Positions 22,785 through 32,394 of a stretch of 64,000 nt of DNA are shown in pieces; the stretch's first letter is position 1; the number at the start of each line of letters is the position of its first letter. A model generated the notes under the pieces. It searched no databases, was not told the origin of the DNA, and saw nothing but the letters and a program-made list of their open reading frames with translations. The DNA is from SCUB01 sp041918675 (GTDB taxonomy: Bacteria; Pseudomonadota; Alphaproteobacteria; Rhizobiales; Xanthobacteraceae). The stretch is taken from NCBI GenBank assembly GCA_041918675.1, contig JAYRVF010000010.1:1-64000 (forward strand). The letters are read 5' to 3'. A program made the position numbers and the translations under genes.

Positions 22785-23567
22785 ATGAACGGCGAATCCC
22801 TTCGCGACAGCCGGGACGACCAGCCGGCGATCGACGTCGCGCATCTGGTCAAGGTCTACGGCGCCACGCGCGCCGTCGACGACGTGAGCTTCCGCGTCGC
22901 GCGGGGAACGGTGGCCGCGCTTCTGGGCGGCAACGGCGCCGGCAAGACCACCACCATCGCCGCGATCATGGGCCTCATTCTGCCGACCTCGGGCCGCATC
23001 GCGGTGCTCGGCCACGAAATGCCGCGCCAGGCCGCGCAAGTGCTCTACCGGATGAATTTCGAGAGCCCCTACGTCGACATGCCGATGCGTTTGACGGTGC
23101 GGCAGAACCTGACCGTTTTCGGCCGGCTTTATGGCGTCGTCGACGTCGGCGAGCGCATCCGGGAGCTGGCGAGCGACCTTGATCTGAACGAATTCCTCGA
23201 CCGGCGCACCGGCTCGCTTTCGGCGGGACAGAAGACCCGCGCCTCGCTCGCCAAGGCGCTGATCAACTCGCCGGAACTCCTGCTGCTCGACGAGCCGACG
23301 GCCTCGCTCGATCCCGATACCGCCGACTGGATTCGCGCGCGCCTGTCGGCCTACCGCAAGGATCGCGGCGCCACCATCCTGCTCGCCTCCCACAACATGC
23401 TCGAGGTCGAGCGGCTGTGCGATCGCGTCATCATCATGAAGCGCGGCCGGATCGCCGACGACGACACGCCCAAGGCCATTCTCGCGCGTTACCAGCGCGC
23501 GACGCTGGAGGAGGTGTTCCTCGATGTCGCGCGCGGGCGGGGCGTTGCCGCGGGGGGCGCGCCATGA
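22785..23567 (+). CDS. ABC exporter, ATP-binding subunit
   Basis: 260 aa with all ATPase motifs: Walker A GGNGAGKTT, signature LSAGQKTRASLAKAL, Walker B LLLLDEPTASLD and switch His in ASHNM. The size and the late sequence (EVERLCDRVIIMKRGRIADD, then ATLEEVFLDVARG) match the ABC-2 family that exports drugs, polysaccharide or copper-related substrates (CcmA/NodI-like). It overlaps the permease by 4 bp (ATGA), so the two form one transporter. Substrate unknown. Confidence 0.93.
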   Translation: MNGESLRDSRDDQPAIDVAHLVKVYGATRAVDDVSFRVARGTVAALLGGNGAGKTTTIAAIMGLILPTSGRIAVLGHEMPRQAAQVLYRMNFESPYVDMPMRLTVRQNLTVFGRLYGVVDVGERIRELASDLDLNEFLDRRTGSLSAGQKTRASLAKALINSPELLLLDEPTASLDPDTADWIRARLSAYRKDRGATILLASHNMLEVERLCDRVIIMKRGRIADDDTPKAILARYQRATLEEVFLDVARGRGVAAGGAP

Positions 23568-24382
23568 TCGCGCCGCGGGTTGAAACCGGCATTTCCTCGC
23601 GTCGCATCGGCGCGATGTTTCTCCGGCATTGGTACCTGCTCACCTCGTCCTGGCCGCGCGTGCTCGAGCTCATCTACTGGCCCGCGCTGCAATTGCTGAC
23701 CTGGGGCTTCCTGCAGACCTACATCGCCGCGAATGCCGGCTTCTTCGCGCGCGCGGGCGGAACCTTCATCGGCGCGGTCATCCTGTGGGATATCCTGTTT
23801 CGCGGCCAGCTCGGCTTTTCCATTTCCTTTCTCGAGGAAATGTGGGCGCGCAATCTCGGCAATCTGATGATGAGCCCGCTCAAGCCGATCGAATTCGTGC
23901 TTTCGCTGATGGTCATGAGCATCGTGCGCCTGGCGATCGGCATCGTGCCGGTGACGTTGATGGCGATCGCGTTTTTCGGCTTCAATCTCTATGCCATGGG
24001 CCTGGCGCTCGCGGCCTTCTTCTGCAACCTCATTTTCACGAGCTGGTCGGTGGGCATCGTGGTTTCGGGCCTGGTGCTGCGCAACGGCATGGGCGCGGAG
24101 AGTCTGGCCTGGACGGTGATGTTCCTGGTGCTGCCCTTGTGCTGCGTCTACTACCCGCCCTCGGTGCTGCCCGACTGGCTCGCGGCTGTGGCCTGGATGC
24201 TGCCGCCGACCTATGTGTTCGAGGGCATGCGGGTGCTGCTGATCGAGCATGAATTTCGCGGCGACCTGATGCTGACGGCGCTGGCGATCAACGTGGCGCT
24301 GTTCGCGCTCGCCGCGCTTGCCTTCCTGGCGCTTCTCAAAAGCGCGCGGCGCAACGGGTCGCTGATTCAGACCGGCGAATAG
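23564..24382 (+). CDS. ABC-2 type transporter permease
   Basis: 272 aa. Six hydrophobic segments are seen, with a first near 40-60 (LELIYWPALQLLTWGFLQTY) and the last near 240-260 (ALAINVALFALAALAFLALL). The long cytoplasmic loop EEMWARNLGNLMMSPLKPIEF is typical of NodJ/ABC2 membrane proteins. It pairs with the ATPase just upstream (4-bp overlap) in the inner membrane. About 140 bp separate it from phaZ, which has its own promoter, so a link to PHA metabolism is not implied. Confidence 0.9.
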   Translation: MIAPRVETGISSRRIGAMFLRHWYLLTSSWPRVLELIYWPALQLLTWGFLQTYIAANAGFFARAGGTFIGAVILWDILFRGQLGFSISFLEEMWARNLGNLMMSPLKPIEFVLSLMVMSIVRLAIGIVPVTLMAIAFFGFNLYAMGLALAAFFCNLIFTSWSVGIVVSGLVLRNGMGAESLAWTVMFLVLPLCCVYYPPSVLPDWLAAVAWMLPPTYVFEGMRVLLIEHEFRGDLMLTALAINVALFALAALAFLALLKSARRNGSLIQTGE

Positions 24383-24459
24383 GCCGCCGGAGGGGCCCGG
24401 GCGGCGGATTTTCTCGGCTGGGGGTGTTAACTTCGGCGCGACTGGCTCTGAATGGCGAA

Positions 24460-24502
24460 TTGACCTTTTTTGACGGTGCGGACATGATGCTGCATTGCAA
24501 TA
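24460..24502 (+). promoter_or_regulatory. phaZ promoter region with PhaR-like site
   Basis: TTGACC (24460-24465), 17 bp, CATGAT (24483-24488) is a plausible promoter. Directly after it, at the expected start of transcription, lies CTGCATTGCAATA (24490-24502). CTGC-N3-GCA agrees with the published PhaR operator consensus CTGCN3GCAG in seven of eight fixed bases. The 12-mer TGCATTGCAATA recurs exactly at 36424-36435. PhaR binding is inferred. Confidence 0.55.
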
Positions 24503-24523
24503 GGGGCCGATGGGGGCTGAGCG

Positions 24524-25849
24524 ATGGCAATTGGTGAATTTGGCGGTTCGCAGGGCGCGCCTTTCGACGGTGCTTTGGCGGTCTCCTCGCCGATGTATTG
24601 GTTCTACGAACTCGCCTATGCGTCGCTCAATCCGCTGCGGGCGGCGGCCGACGCGACCAAGCTGATGTGCGAGAACCCGGCCAATCCGCTCGCCCATACC
24701 TCCTTCGGCAAATCGATCGCGGCGGCCTGCGAGTTGTTCGAGCGCACGACGCGCCGCTACGGCAAGCCGGACTGGGACCTCCACGAGGTCATGGTCGACG
24801 ACCATATGGTTCCGGTGCATGTGCAGCCGGTGTGGCAGAAGCCGTTCTGCCGGCTCCTCCATTTCGAACGTCTGTTCGCGCGGCCCCCGCGCGCCCATCA
24901 GCCCCGGGTGCTTATCGTCGCGCCGATGTCGGGTCACTACGCGACGCTGTTGCGCGGCACCGTCGAGGCGTTCCTTCCTTCCCACGAAGTCTACATCACC
25001 GACTGGACCGACGCGCGCATGGTGCCGCTCGCCGAGGGCAGTTTCGACCTCGACGATTATGTCGACTACATCATCGAGATGCTGCACGTGCTCGACGGCA
25101 ATGTGCACATCGTGGCGGTATGCCAGCCTTCGGTGCCGGTATTGGCGGCGGCGTCGGTGATGGAAGCCGAGCGCGATCCGTTCGTGCCCCATTCGATGAC
25201 GCTGATGGGCGGGCCGATCGATACCCGCAGCAATCCGACCGCGGTGAACGAGCTCGCCGAAAAGCGCGGCATCGACTGGTTCCGCCGGCATGTCATCACC
25301 CACGTGCCGTTCCCCCATCCGGGTTTCGGCCGTTCGGTCTATCCGGGCTTCATGCAGCTCAACGGCTTCATGTCGATGAACCTCGACCGCCATATCGAGG
25401 CGCATCAGAACCTGTTCATGCACCTCGTTCAGGGCGATGGCGATTCCGCCCAGAAGCACCGCGAATTCTACGACGAATATCTCGCGGTCATGGACCTGAC
25501 GGCGGAGTTCTATCTGCAGACGGTCGACGCGGTCTTCATCAAGCACGCGCTGCCCAAGGGCGAATTCGACCATCGCGGCAAGCTGGTCGACCCTTCCGCG
25601 ATCCGGCGCATCGCGCTGATGACCGTCGAAGGGGAAAATGACGACATTTCCGGTCTCGGCCAGACCGAGGCCGCCCACGGCCTGTGCAAGAACATTCCGG
25701 CCTATCGCAAGGTCCATTACGTGCAGCCGGGCGTCGGCCATTACGGCGTGTTCAACGGTTCGCGCTTCCGGGCCGAGGTGATGCCCCGGATCGCGTCCTT
25801 CATGCGATCGGCGGAGGAAGACGCCGTTCCGCGCGCGGCGCTGGCCTGA
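24524..25849 (+). CDS. phaZ: Intracellular polyhydroxyalkanoate depolymerase
   Basis: 441 aa. It starts with the family hallmark YWFYELAYASLNPLRAAAD (about 25-45). The catalytic Cys lies in HIVAVCQPSVPVLAA, the cysteine-type active site of intracellular PhaZ, and the His in PGVGHYGVFNGSRFR near the C-terminus. No signal peptide. It releases 3-hydroxybutyrate units from the carbon store. The PHB synthesis genes phaA-phaB and the regulator phaR lie 20 kb away in the window. A PhaR-like site lies in its promoter, which suggests control with the granule cycle. Confidence 0.95.
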   Translation: MAIGEFGGSQGAPFDGALAVSSPMYWFYELAYASLNPLRAAADATKLMCENPANPLAHTSFGKSIAAACELFERTTRRYGKPDWDLHEVMVDDHMVPVHVQPVWQKPFCRLLHFERLFARPPRAHQPRVLIVAPMSGHYATLLRGTVEAFLPSHEVYITDWTDARMVPLAEGSFDLDDYVDYIIEMLHVLDGNVHIVAVCQPSVPVLAAASVMEAERDPFVPHSMTLMGGPIDTRSNPTAVNELAEKRGIDWFRRHVITHVPFPHPGFGRSVYPGFMQLNGFMSMNLDRHIEAHQNLFMHLVQGDGDSAQKHREFYDEYLAVMDLTAEFYLQTVDAVFIKHALPKGEFDHRGKLVDPSAIRRIALMTVEGENDDISGLGQTEAAHGLCKNIPAYRKVHYVQPGVGHYGVFNGSRFRAEVMPRIASFMRSAEEDAVPRAALA

Positions 25850-26305
25850 TTTCGCGCGAAGCGCTCTCCGTCACCCGCGCGCCTTGTGGGCCGGATGCGG
25901 TGACGCGCCGACCGGCATGATCGAAATCTTTTTCGATCACGCGTTCGAATATGCGTTTGGATCGCTGTTTCGGTCGCGAGGAGCGGGCTATCGCCTCGAC
26001 ATGCGGGCGATAGGCGGCGCGATCGATTCGACGCGGAAATTGCGGCTCGCCCGGCCTAACGAATTGATCGTAAATGATAATTATTTCAATCAGACGGTGA
26101 TGGAATGAACTGGGGTTCATGCCATCTGACGGCGTTTTTTCGTCGGGCAGGCCGGAATTTTCGCGCCCGCTTCCCAAGATCATGGGGCAGGGGAGCGCCG
26201 CCATCTCCATATCTTGGGCAAATGATTTGTTTGATCCGGAGGGGCTTTCCCTGGCTCCGGTTTTGGCAAAATTCGCCTCCGCCCGTTCCGCAAGCCCTGT
26301 TTGAA
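25850..26305. other. Intergenic region with an AT-rich palindrome
   Basis: No convincing gene. The striking item is AAATGATAATTATTT (26072-26086), a near-perfect palindrome (12 of 15 positions) in otherwise GC-rich DNA. It looks like binding sites of the Fur superfamily. It lies 230 bp before the metallopeptidase ATG at 26306; an earlier in-frame ATG at 26105 is only 18 bp away. Function unproven. Confidence 0.35.
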
Positions 26306-27088
26306 ATGACCCAGCGCGCGCTTCTCTATCGCCGGCCGACCGAGCCGCATACCCTCAAGGTCCATGTCGACGGCACGGCCTATGCCGTCCGGCTGCGCCG
26401 TCACCGTTTGGCGCGCCGCTATACGCTGCGGATTCATCCCGTCACCCGCGAAGCGCTGCTGACCATGCCGCCGCGCGGCACCATCGCGGACGCGCGCGAC
26501 TTCGCCGAGCGGCAGGGGGCCTGGATCGCGGCCCGGCTCGGCGGCATGCCGGCGCTCGCGCCGTTCGCGCCGGGCACGATCGTTCCCCTGCGCAACCGTC
26601 CCCACCGGATCGTGCACCGGCCCGGCGTGCGCGGGACCGTCTGGATCGAAATCGGCGATGATGGGGAAAAGCTGTTGTGCGCGGCCGGCGAGGCCGAGCA
26701 CCTGGCCCGCCGCGTACGCGATTTCCTCAAGCGCGAGGCGCGGCGCGACCTTGAAGCGGCGGTCGCCCGCCACGCCGCCGCGCTCGGCGTGCGGCCGAAG
26801 CGGCTGACGATGCGGGATCAGACCAGCCGCTGGGGGTCGTGCTCGACGACCGGGGTGCTCTCCTTTTCCTGGCGGCTCATTCTGGCGCCGTCGCATGTGC
26901 TCGATTATCTCGCCGCCCACGAGGTCGCCCATCTCGTCGAGATGAACCATTCGCGCCGGTTCTGGGCGCTGGTGACGCGGCTGTGCGGGTCGATCGATCG
27001 CGCCAAGGCCTGGCTCGACGCCCATTCGACCGAGCTCCATCGCTACGGCCTTTCAAAAAAGCGCCGCGGGGAAGATCGCGCGGTCTGA
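26306..27088 (+). CDS. YgjP-like M48-type metallopeptidase
   Basis: 260 aa from the ATG at 26306, giving MTQRALLYRRPTEPHTLKV; an ATG at 26105 is possible, but the added residues have no family character. The family core is present: RLTMRDQTSRWGSCSTTGVLSFSW, then the zinc site HEVAHLVEMNHSRRFW (HExxH plus the following N-H-S-x-x-F-W). Proteins of this group (DUF45, SprT-like fold) are cytoplasmic or DNA-associated proteases of uncertain role. It stands between phaZ and the convergent PBP1A gene. Confidence 0.88.
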   Translation: MTQRALLYRRPTEPHTLKVHVDGTAYAVRLRRHRLARRYTLRIHPVTREALLTMPPRGTIADARDFAERQGAWIAARLGGMPALAPFAPGTIVPLRNRPHRIVHRPGVRGTVWIEIGDDGEKLLCAAGEAEHLARRVRDFLKREARRDLEAAVARHAAALGVRPKRLTMRDQTSRWGSCSTTGVLSFSWRLILAPSHVLDYLAAHEVAHLVEMNHSRRFWALVTRLCGSIDRAKAWLDAHSTELHRYGLSKKRRGEDRAV

Positions 27089-27146
27089 CGCGGGGCCCCT
27101 GCCATCGCCGGTCCGCGGATGCGGTCCCCTTACGCGCGAGTGGCGC

Positions 27147-29372
27147 TTACCGTCGCCCGAACAGGCGATCCATCAGCCAGCCGTCGAGGCCGCCGCCCGC
27201 GGGGGCCGGCGCGCGTCCGGCGACTTGCGTGGCGCCCGGTCTCGTCCCGTCCGCGATGGGCGCCGGCGGCGTCTCCCGTCCCTCGTCGAACGGCGACAGG
27301 CGCGTGCCCGCGCGGCCGTCGAGACCCGGCAGGCCGGCGATCGGCACATTCTGATGGGCGGCGCGCATGAAGCGCGTCCAGACCTCGACCGGCAGCCCGC
27401 CGCCGGTCGCCTTGCGGGTGGGCGAGTTGTCGTCATTGCCGAGCCAGATGCCGGTGACGAGGTTCGACGTGTAGCCGACGAACCAGGCGTCGCGGAAATC
27501 CTGACTGGTGCCGGTCTTGCCGGCGGCCGGCCAGCCGGTCAGCTCGGCCTTGCGCGCGGTGCCGGTGAGCAGGGTCTCCTGCATCATCGCGTTCATCATC
27601 GCCACATGGCGCGGATCGATGATCTGGCCGAAATCGTCACGCGCGCGGGCATAGAGCACCTTGCCGGTCGCGGTGCGCACCTTCTCCACGACATGAGGCG
27701 AGACGCCGGACCCGCCATTGGCGAAAGGCGCGTAGGCGCCCACGAGCTCCATCAGCGAGATTTCCGACGTGCCGAGCGCGATCGAGGGGTTGCTTTCGAG
27801 CTTGCTGGCGATGCCGAGGCGATGGGCGGTGCGCACCACCGCCTTCGGTCCGACCTCGAGCGCCAGGCGCACCGAGACCGTGTTGAGCGACATCGACAGC
27901 GCCTGCGTCAGCGTGACGGGGCCGAAATATTCGCGGCTGTAATTCTCCGGCCGCCAGCCCTTGACGTCGAGGGGCGCGTCCTGGCGCACGGTCTCGGGCG
28001 TCAGCCCGCGTTCCAGCGCGGCGAGATAGACGAAGGGCTTGAACGCGGAGCCCGGCTGGCGCTTGGCCGAGACCGCGCGGTTGAACTGGCTTTCGCTGTA
28101 ATTGCGCCCGCCGACCATCGCGCGCACGGCGCCGCGCGGCGTCATCGCCACCAGCGCGCCCTGGGTGACGCTGAATTTCACGCCCTTGGACGCGAGCTCG
28201 TCGATGATGGCCGCCTCGGCCACCGATTGCAGGCGCGGATCGATCGAGGTTTCGACGACGATGTCCTGATCGATCTGGCCGACGAGATCGTCGAGCACTT
28301 CCATGATCCAGTCGGCGACGTAATTGACGGTGCCCGCGCCGACCGGGCGCACGGCGTAGGCCGGATGGCCGATCGCGGCCTGCGCCTGGGCCTCGGTGAT
28401 GAACTTGGCCTCCGCCATGGCGCCGAGAACGGTCTGCGCGCGACGTTCGGCGCCTTCCGGGTTGCGGTTGGGGGCGAGGCGCGAGGGCGACTTGACGAGG
28501 CCGGCGAGCATGGCGGCCTCGGCCAGCGTGACCTTGGCCGCGGGCTTGCCGAAATAGCGCTGCGCGGCCGCCTCCACGCCATAGGCGCCGGAGCCGAAAT
28601 AGACGCGGTTGAGATAGAGTTCCAGGATCTGCTTCTTGCTGTATTTGCGTTCGAGCCAGAGCGCGAGCTCGACTTCCTGAAGCTTGCGGTGGAGCGTGCG
28701 CTCCTGCGTCAGGAACAGGTTCTTGGCCAGTTGCTGCGTCAGGGTCGATCCGCCCTGACGCACGCCGCGCCCCAGAATGTTGGTGACCGCGGCGCGGGCG
28801 ATGCCCGCCGGGTCGATGCCGAAATGCGAATAGAACCGTCGATCCTCGATGGCGATGAAGGCCTGGGGCAGATGGGGCGGCAGGTCGGCGAGGGCGATAT
28901 TGGTGCCGGCCATTTCCCCGCGCGTGGTCAGGATGGTGCCGTCGAGGGCGGCGATCTGGATGTTGGGCGGGCGCTTGGGGATCTCAAGCGACTGGATCGG
29001 CGGAAGCTGGGTGCCGACCCAGATGACCACGCCGATCGCGGCGATGATGGCCCACAGGCCGAAGACCGTTCCCCAATAAAGGAGCCGCGCCAGCGGGGTC
29101 CGCCGGCTCCCGCGCGAACGGGCCGTCTTGTCGGCGCGCCGCGCGCGCCGGCCCGGCGCGTCGCTCGCTGCCGCCTTGCCCGGCGACCGCGCGCGCGAGG
29201 GTTTCGCCGCGCCATCCTCCCCGCCGCCGACGCGGTCGTCCGGCCGCATCCGCACGTCGGAAAGCGACCCGTCGGGCCCGAATTTCGGCTCGCGACGGCC
29301 GCCGCTCTTGCCCCGCTTCAGTCCCATGCGTTTCCGATCCAGGGAATTGTCCGATGCGCCCGAGCCAAACAC
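27147..29372 (-). CDS. Class A penicillin-binding protein (PBP1A-like)
   Basis: 741 aa if started at 29372; a start at the second Met (29327, MGLKRGKSGG) is equally likely. A long basic cytoplasmic tail (to about 90) is followed by one membrane helix (LYWGTVFGLWAIIAAIGVVIW). The GT51 glycosyltransferase has catalytic Glu in IEDRRFYSHFGID and the GGSTLTQQLAKN box. The transpeptidase has nucleophile Ser in GSAFKPF, then SLN and KTGTSQ. It both polymerises glycan strands and crosslinks peptides in the periplasm. The C-terminus is Pro/Gly-rich. All catalytic motifs are intact. Confidence 0.95.
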   Translation of the reverse strand: MFGSGASDNSLDRKRMGLKRGKSGGRREPKFGPDGSLSDVRMRPDDRVGGGEDGAAKPSRARSPGKAAASDAPGRRARRADKTARSRGSRRTPLARLLYWGTVFGLWAIIAAIGVVIWVGTQLPPIQSLEIPKRPPNIQIAALDGTILTTRGEMAGTNIALADLPPHLPQAFIAIEDRRFYSHFGIDPAGIARAAVTNILGRGVRQGGSTLTQQLAKNLFLTQERTLHRKLQEVELALWLERKYSKKQILELYLNRVYFGSGAYGVEAAAQRYFGKPAAKVTLAEAAMLAGLVKSPSRLAPNRNPEGAERRAQTVLGAMAEAKFITEAQAQAAIGHPAYAVRPVGAGTVNYVADWIMEVLDDLVGQIDQDIVVETSIDPRLQSVAEAAIIDELASKGVKFSVTQGALVAMTPRGAVRAMVGGRNYSESQFNRAVSAKRQPGSAFKPFVYLAALERGLTPETVRQDAPLDVKGWRPENYSREYFGPVTLTQALSMSLNTVSVRLALEVGPKAVVRTAHRLGIASKLESNPSIALGTSEISLMELVGAYAPFANGGSGVSPHVVEKVRTATGKVLYARARDDFGQIIDPRHVAMMNAMMQETLLTGTARKAELTGWPAAGKTGTSQDFRDAWFVGYTSNLVTGIWLGNDDNSPTRKATGGGLPVEVWTRFMRAAHQNVPIAGLPGLDGRAGTRLSPFDEGRETPPAPIADGTRPGATQVAGRAPAPAGGGLDGWLMDRLFGRR

Positions 29373-29541
29373 GCGCGGGAATTGTCTCGCGCGGAATTGT
29401 GGAGAAAACCGGACGCGGGCGTCCCCCGCCTGCCATTCGCTTCAGGCTAGCCCCACGGGTTTAAGGGCGCGTTAAGGAGCCGTTAAGACCGGCGCTTTCA
29501 GGCCGAGCGGGACAAGCGGGATTGACCGAGGTCGAGGCAGC

Positions 29542-32334
29542 TCAGGCGGCCGGCTGGTTGGTCTCCGCCGTCTCGGCGAAGAGATGGATCAGCGCGCGCT
29601 TGATCGCGGCCTGCCGGGTCGGCGCGGTGATCCGTGCCCCGAGCAGGTCGGTGACATAGAACACGTCGCGCACGCGCTCGCCGAAAGTTGCCACATGCGC
29701 GGAGGCGATGTTGAGGTTGAGCTTGGAAAGCGTCGTCGTGAGTTGATAAAGCAGGCCCGGCCGGTCGAGCCCGGAGACCTCGACGACGGTGTAGCGGTCC
29801 GACCATTGGTTGTTGATCGTCACCTCCGGCTCGATCACGAACGCCTTGGTGCGCTGCTTGCTCGCGGTGCGCCGCGCCACCACCTCCGGCAAGCGCAGCT
29901 TTCCCTCCAGCGCCTGCTCGATGGTTTCGCCAATCCGGCGCGCGCGCCGCGCCTCGTCGTCGTCGCGTTCGTATTCGCGCGAGATCGAAATGGTGTCGAG
30001 CGCGATGCCGTCGGTGGTGGTGTAGATCTGCGCGTCGACGATGTTGGCGCCGGCCGTGGCGCAGGCCCCGGCGATGATGGAGAGCAGCCATGGATGGTCG
30101 GCGGCCATGATCGTCAGCTCGGTCACGCCGCGGGCCTCGTCGAAGCCGACATTGATGGCGAGCCGCTGGCCGCTCGTCTCGCCCGCCTTGACGAAACGGG
30201 CGTGGCGGATCTTGCGCGCGAGATCGACCTTGAGCCAATAGGCCGGATAGTGGCGCGCGATATAGGCGGCGACCTCGTCCTCCGGCCACTCGGTGAAGGC
30301 GGCCCGGAACTCGGCCTGCGCCGCGGCGATGCGCTGGGCGCGATTGACCTCGGAGAAGCCGCCGGTCAGCACCGGCTCGGTTTCGTAATACAGCGTGCGC
30401 AGCAACTGCGCCTTCCAGCCGTTCCAGGTGCCCGGGCCGACGGCGCGGATATCGGCGGTGGTCAGGATGGTGAGCAGCTTGAGCTGTTCCAGCGACTGCA
30501 CCACGGCGGCGAAATTCTCGATGGTCTTGCGGTCGGACAGATCGCGCGATTGCGCGACCGTCGACATCACCAGATGCTGCTGGACGAGCCAGGCGACGAG
30601 CTCGGTATGGGCGGCGCTGAAGCCGAGCCGCGGGCACAGCGCGTGGGCTTCCTCGGCGCCGGCGGCGGAATGGTCCTCCGGCCGCCCCTTGGCGATGTCG
30701 TGCAGCAGCGTGGCGACGTAGATCACGCCGCGATGCTCGGGCTGTATCTTGCCGAACAGCTCGGTGGTGAAAGCGATTTCCTCGTTGCCGCCGCGCTCGA
30801 TGTCCTGCAGCGCGCCGATGCAGCGCAGCAGGTGCTCGTCGACGGTGTAGTGATGATACATGTTGAACTGCATCATCGACACGATGCGGCCGAAGGAGGG
30901 AATGAACCGTCCGAGCACGCCGGTCTCGTTCATCCGCCGCAGCACGATCTCGGCCTCGTTGGAGGTGAGAATTTCGAGGAACAGGCGGTTGGCTTCGGGA
31001 TCGGCGCGCACCTCGTCGGTGATCAGCGCCAGCGACCGCGTCGCCGCGTGCATGGCGTCGGGGTGGAAGGCGAGGTTGTTCTTCTGCGCCAGGCGGAAGA
31101 TGCGGATCAGGTTGACCGGATCATGCTGAAAGACGTCCGGCACCGCGAGCGTGATGCGGTTATAGTCGGTGATGAAATCGTCGCTGTCGCGCACCCGCTT
31201 GCGGGTGCCGGGGCGAAGCTTGGCCATGACGCGGCCGAGCACCGGCATGGTCTTGGCCTGCTTGTCCTCGAGCTTGGCGCAGAGGATGGCGGTCAGATCG
31301 CCGACATCCTTGGCGACGAGAAAGTAGTCCTTCATGAACAGCTCGACATCCTTCAATCCCGGATGCGCGGTGTAGCCCAGACGCGCGGCGATCTCGCGCT
31401 GCAGGTCGAACGACAGCCGCTCCTCGGCGCGGCCGGTCTGGAAATGCATGTTGCAGCGGACCGACCACAGGAAGTCCTCGCAGCGCCGGAACATCTCCAG
31501 CTCGTCCGGATCGAACACGTCGTTGCCGACGAGTTCCTGCGCGTCGCGCACGCGGTAGACGTATTTGGCGATCCAGAACAACGTGTGCAGGTCGCGCAGG
31601 CCGCCCTTGCCGTCCTTGACGTTGGGTTCGACCAGGTAGCGCGACTGCCCGGCGCGACGGTGGCGCTCCTCGCGCTCGGCGAGCTTGGCGGTGACGAATT
31701 CGGCGGCGGTGGACTGCAGGATGTCCTTGTCGAAACGCGCCATCAGCAATTCGTATTGCGCCTCGTCGCCGATGAGAAAGCGCGCCTCCAGCACCGACGT
31801 GCGGATGGTGATGTCGGCGCGCGCCTGGCGTATGCATTCGTCGACCGAACGCGTGGCGTGGCCGACCTTCAGGCCCATGTCCCACAGGCAATAGAGAATG
31901 GCTTCGGCGACCGACTCGCCCCAGGCGGTCTGCTTGTAGGGCAGCAGAAACAGGAGATCGATGTCGGAGCCGGGCGCCATCAGCCCGCGTCCGTAGCCGC
32001 CGGTGGCGATGACCGCCATGCGCTCGGCCTCGGAGGGCACCAGCGAGGGATAGAGATGACGCGTGGCGGCGTCGTACAGAAGCTGGATGACCGCGTCCTG
32101 GATCAGGCAGAGCCGGCGCGCGCAGCGATAGCCGGAGCGATCGGCCAGCAGCGCCCGCTCGGCCGCGGCGCGCGCGGCGGCGACTTCCACCTTGAGCAGT
32201 TGCACAACGACGTTGCGAAACTGTTCCTCGTTGCCGGCATGGCGCTCGGCCAGCGCGTCGATGGCCGCGCCGACGCGCGCGACATCGAATGCTTCGGCGA
32301 TGCTTGTCTCGGATGATTCCGACGGCCCGTTCAT
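29542..32334 (-). CDS. glnD: Bifunctional uridylyltransferase/uridylyl-removing enzyme GlnD
   Basis: 930 aa from the ATG at 32334 (MNGPSESSETS). It has a nucleotidyltransferase domain with GGYGRG (112-117) and D124/D126 in SDIDLL, a GlnD linker, and an HD phosphohydrolase domain with H545-D546 in LLHDIAKG. Two C-terminal ACT domains (about 720-800 and 840-915) sense glutamine. It adds or removes UMP from PII proteins and so sets nitrogen status. It follows mutS by 60 bp in the same direction, the usual order in this bacterial order. Confidence 0.97.
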   Translation of the reverse strand: MNGPSESSETSIAEAFDVARVGAAIDALAERHAGNEEQFRNVVVQLLKVEVAAARAAAERALLADRSGYRCARRLCLIQDAVIQLLYDAATRHLYPSLVPSEAERMAVIATGGYGRGLMAPGSDIDLLFLLPYKQTAWGESVAEAILYCLWDMGLKVGHATRSVDECIRQARADITIRTSVLEARFLIGDEAQYELLMARFDKDILQSTAAEFVTAKLAEREERHRRAGQSRYLVEPNVKDGKGGLRDLHTLFWIAKYVYRVRDAQELVGNDVFDPDELEMFRRCEDFLWSVRCNMHFQTGRAEERLSFDLQREIAARLGYTAHPGLKDVELFMKDYFLVAKDVGDLTAILCAKLEDKQAKTMPVLGRVMAKLRPGTRKRVRDSDDFITDYNRITLAVPDVFQHDPVNLIRIFRLAQKNNLAFHPDAMHAATRSLALITDEVRADPEANRLFLEILTSNEAEIVLRRMNETGVLGRFIPSFGRIVSMMQFNMYHHYTVDEHLLRCIGALQDIERGGNEEIAFTTELFGKIQPEHRGVIYVATLLHDIAKGRPEDHSAAGAEEAHALCPRLGFSAAHTELVAWLVQQHLVMSTVAQSRDLSDRKTIENFAAVVQSLEQLKLLTILTTADIRAVGPGTWNGWKAQLLRTLYYETEPVLTGGFSEVNRAQRIAAAQAEFRAAFTEWPEDEVAAYIARHYPAYWLKVDLARKIRHARFVKAGETSGQRLAINVGFDEARGVTELTIMAADHPWLLSIIAGACATAGANIVDAQIYTTTDGIALDTISISREYERDDDEARRARRIGETIEQALEGKLRLPEVVARRTASKQRTKAFVIEPEVTINNQWSDRYTVVEVSGLDRPGLLYQLTTTLSKLNLNIASAHVATFGERVRDVFYVTDLLGARITAPTRQAAIKRALIHLFAETAETNQPAA

Positions 32335-32394
32335 GACATCACCCGCATAACCCAACCCGCGCGCGCTGTCACGCGGACCATGGGCCGGCCCGGC

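Noticed and set aside
29584..32316. 910-codon frame antisense to glnD
   Set aside because: Shadow of glnD, whose three domain types are unmistakable on the other strand.
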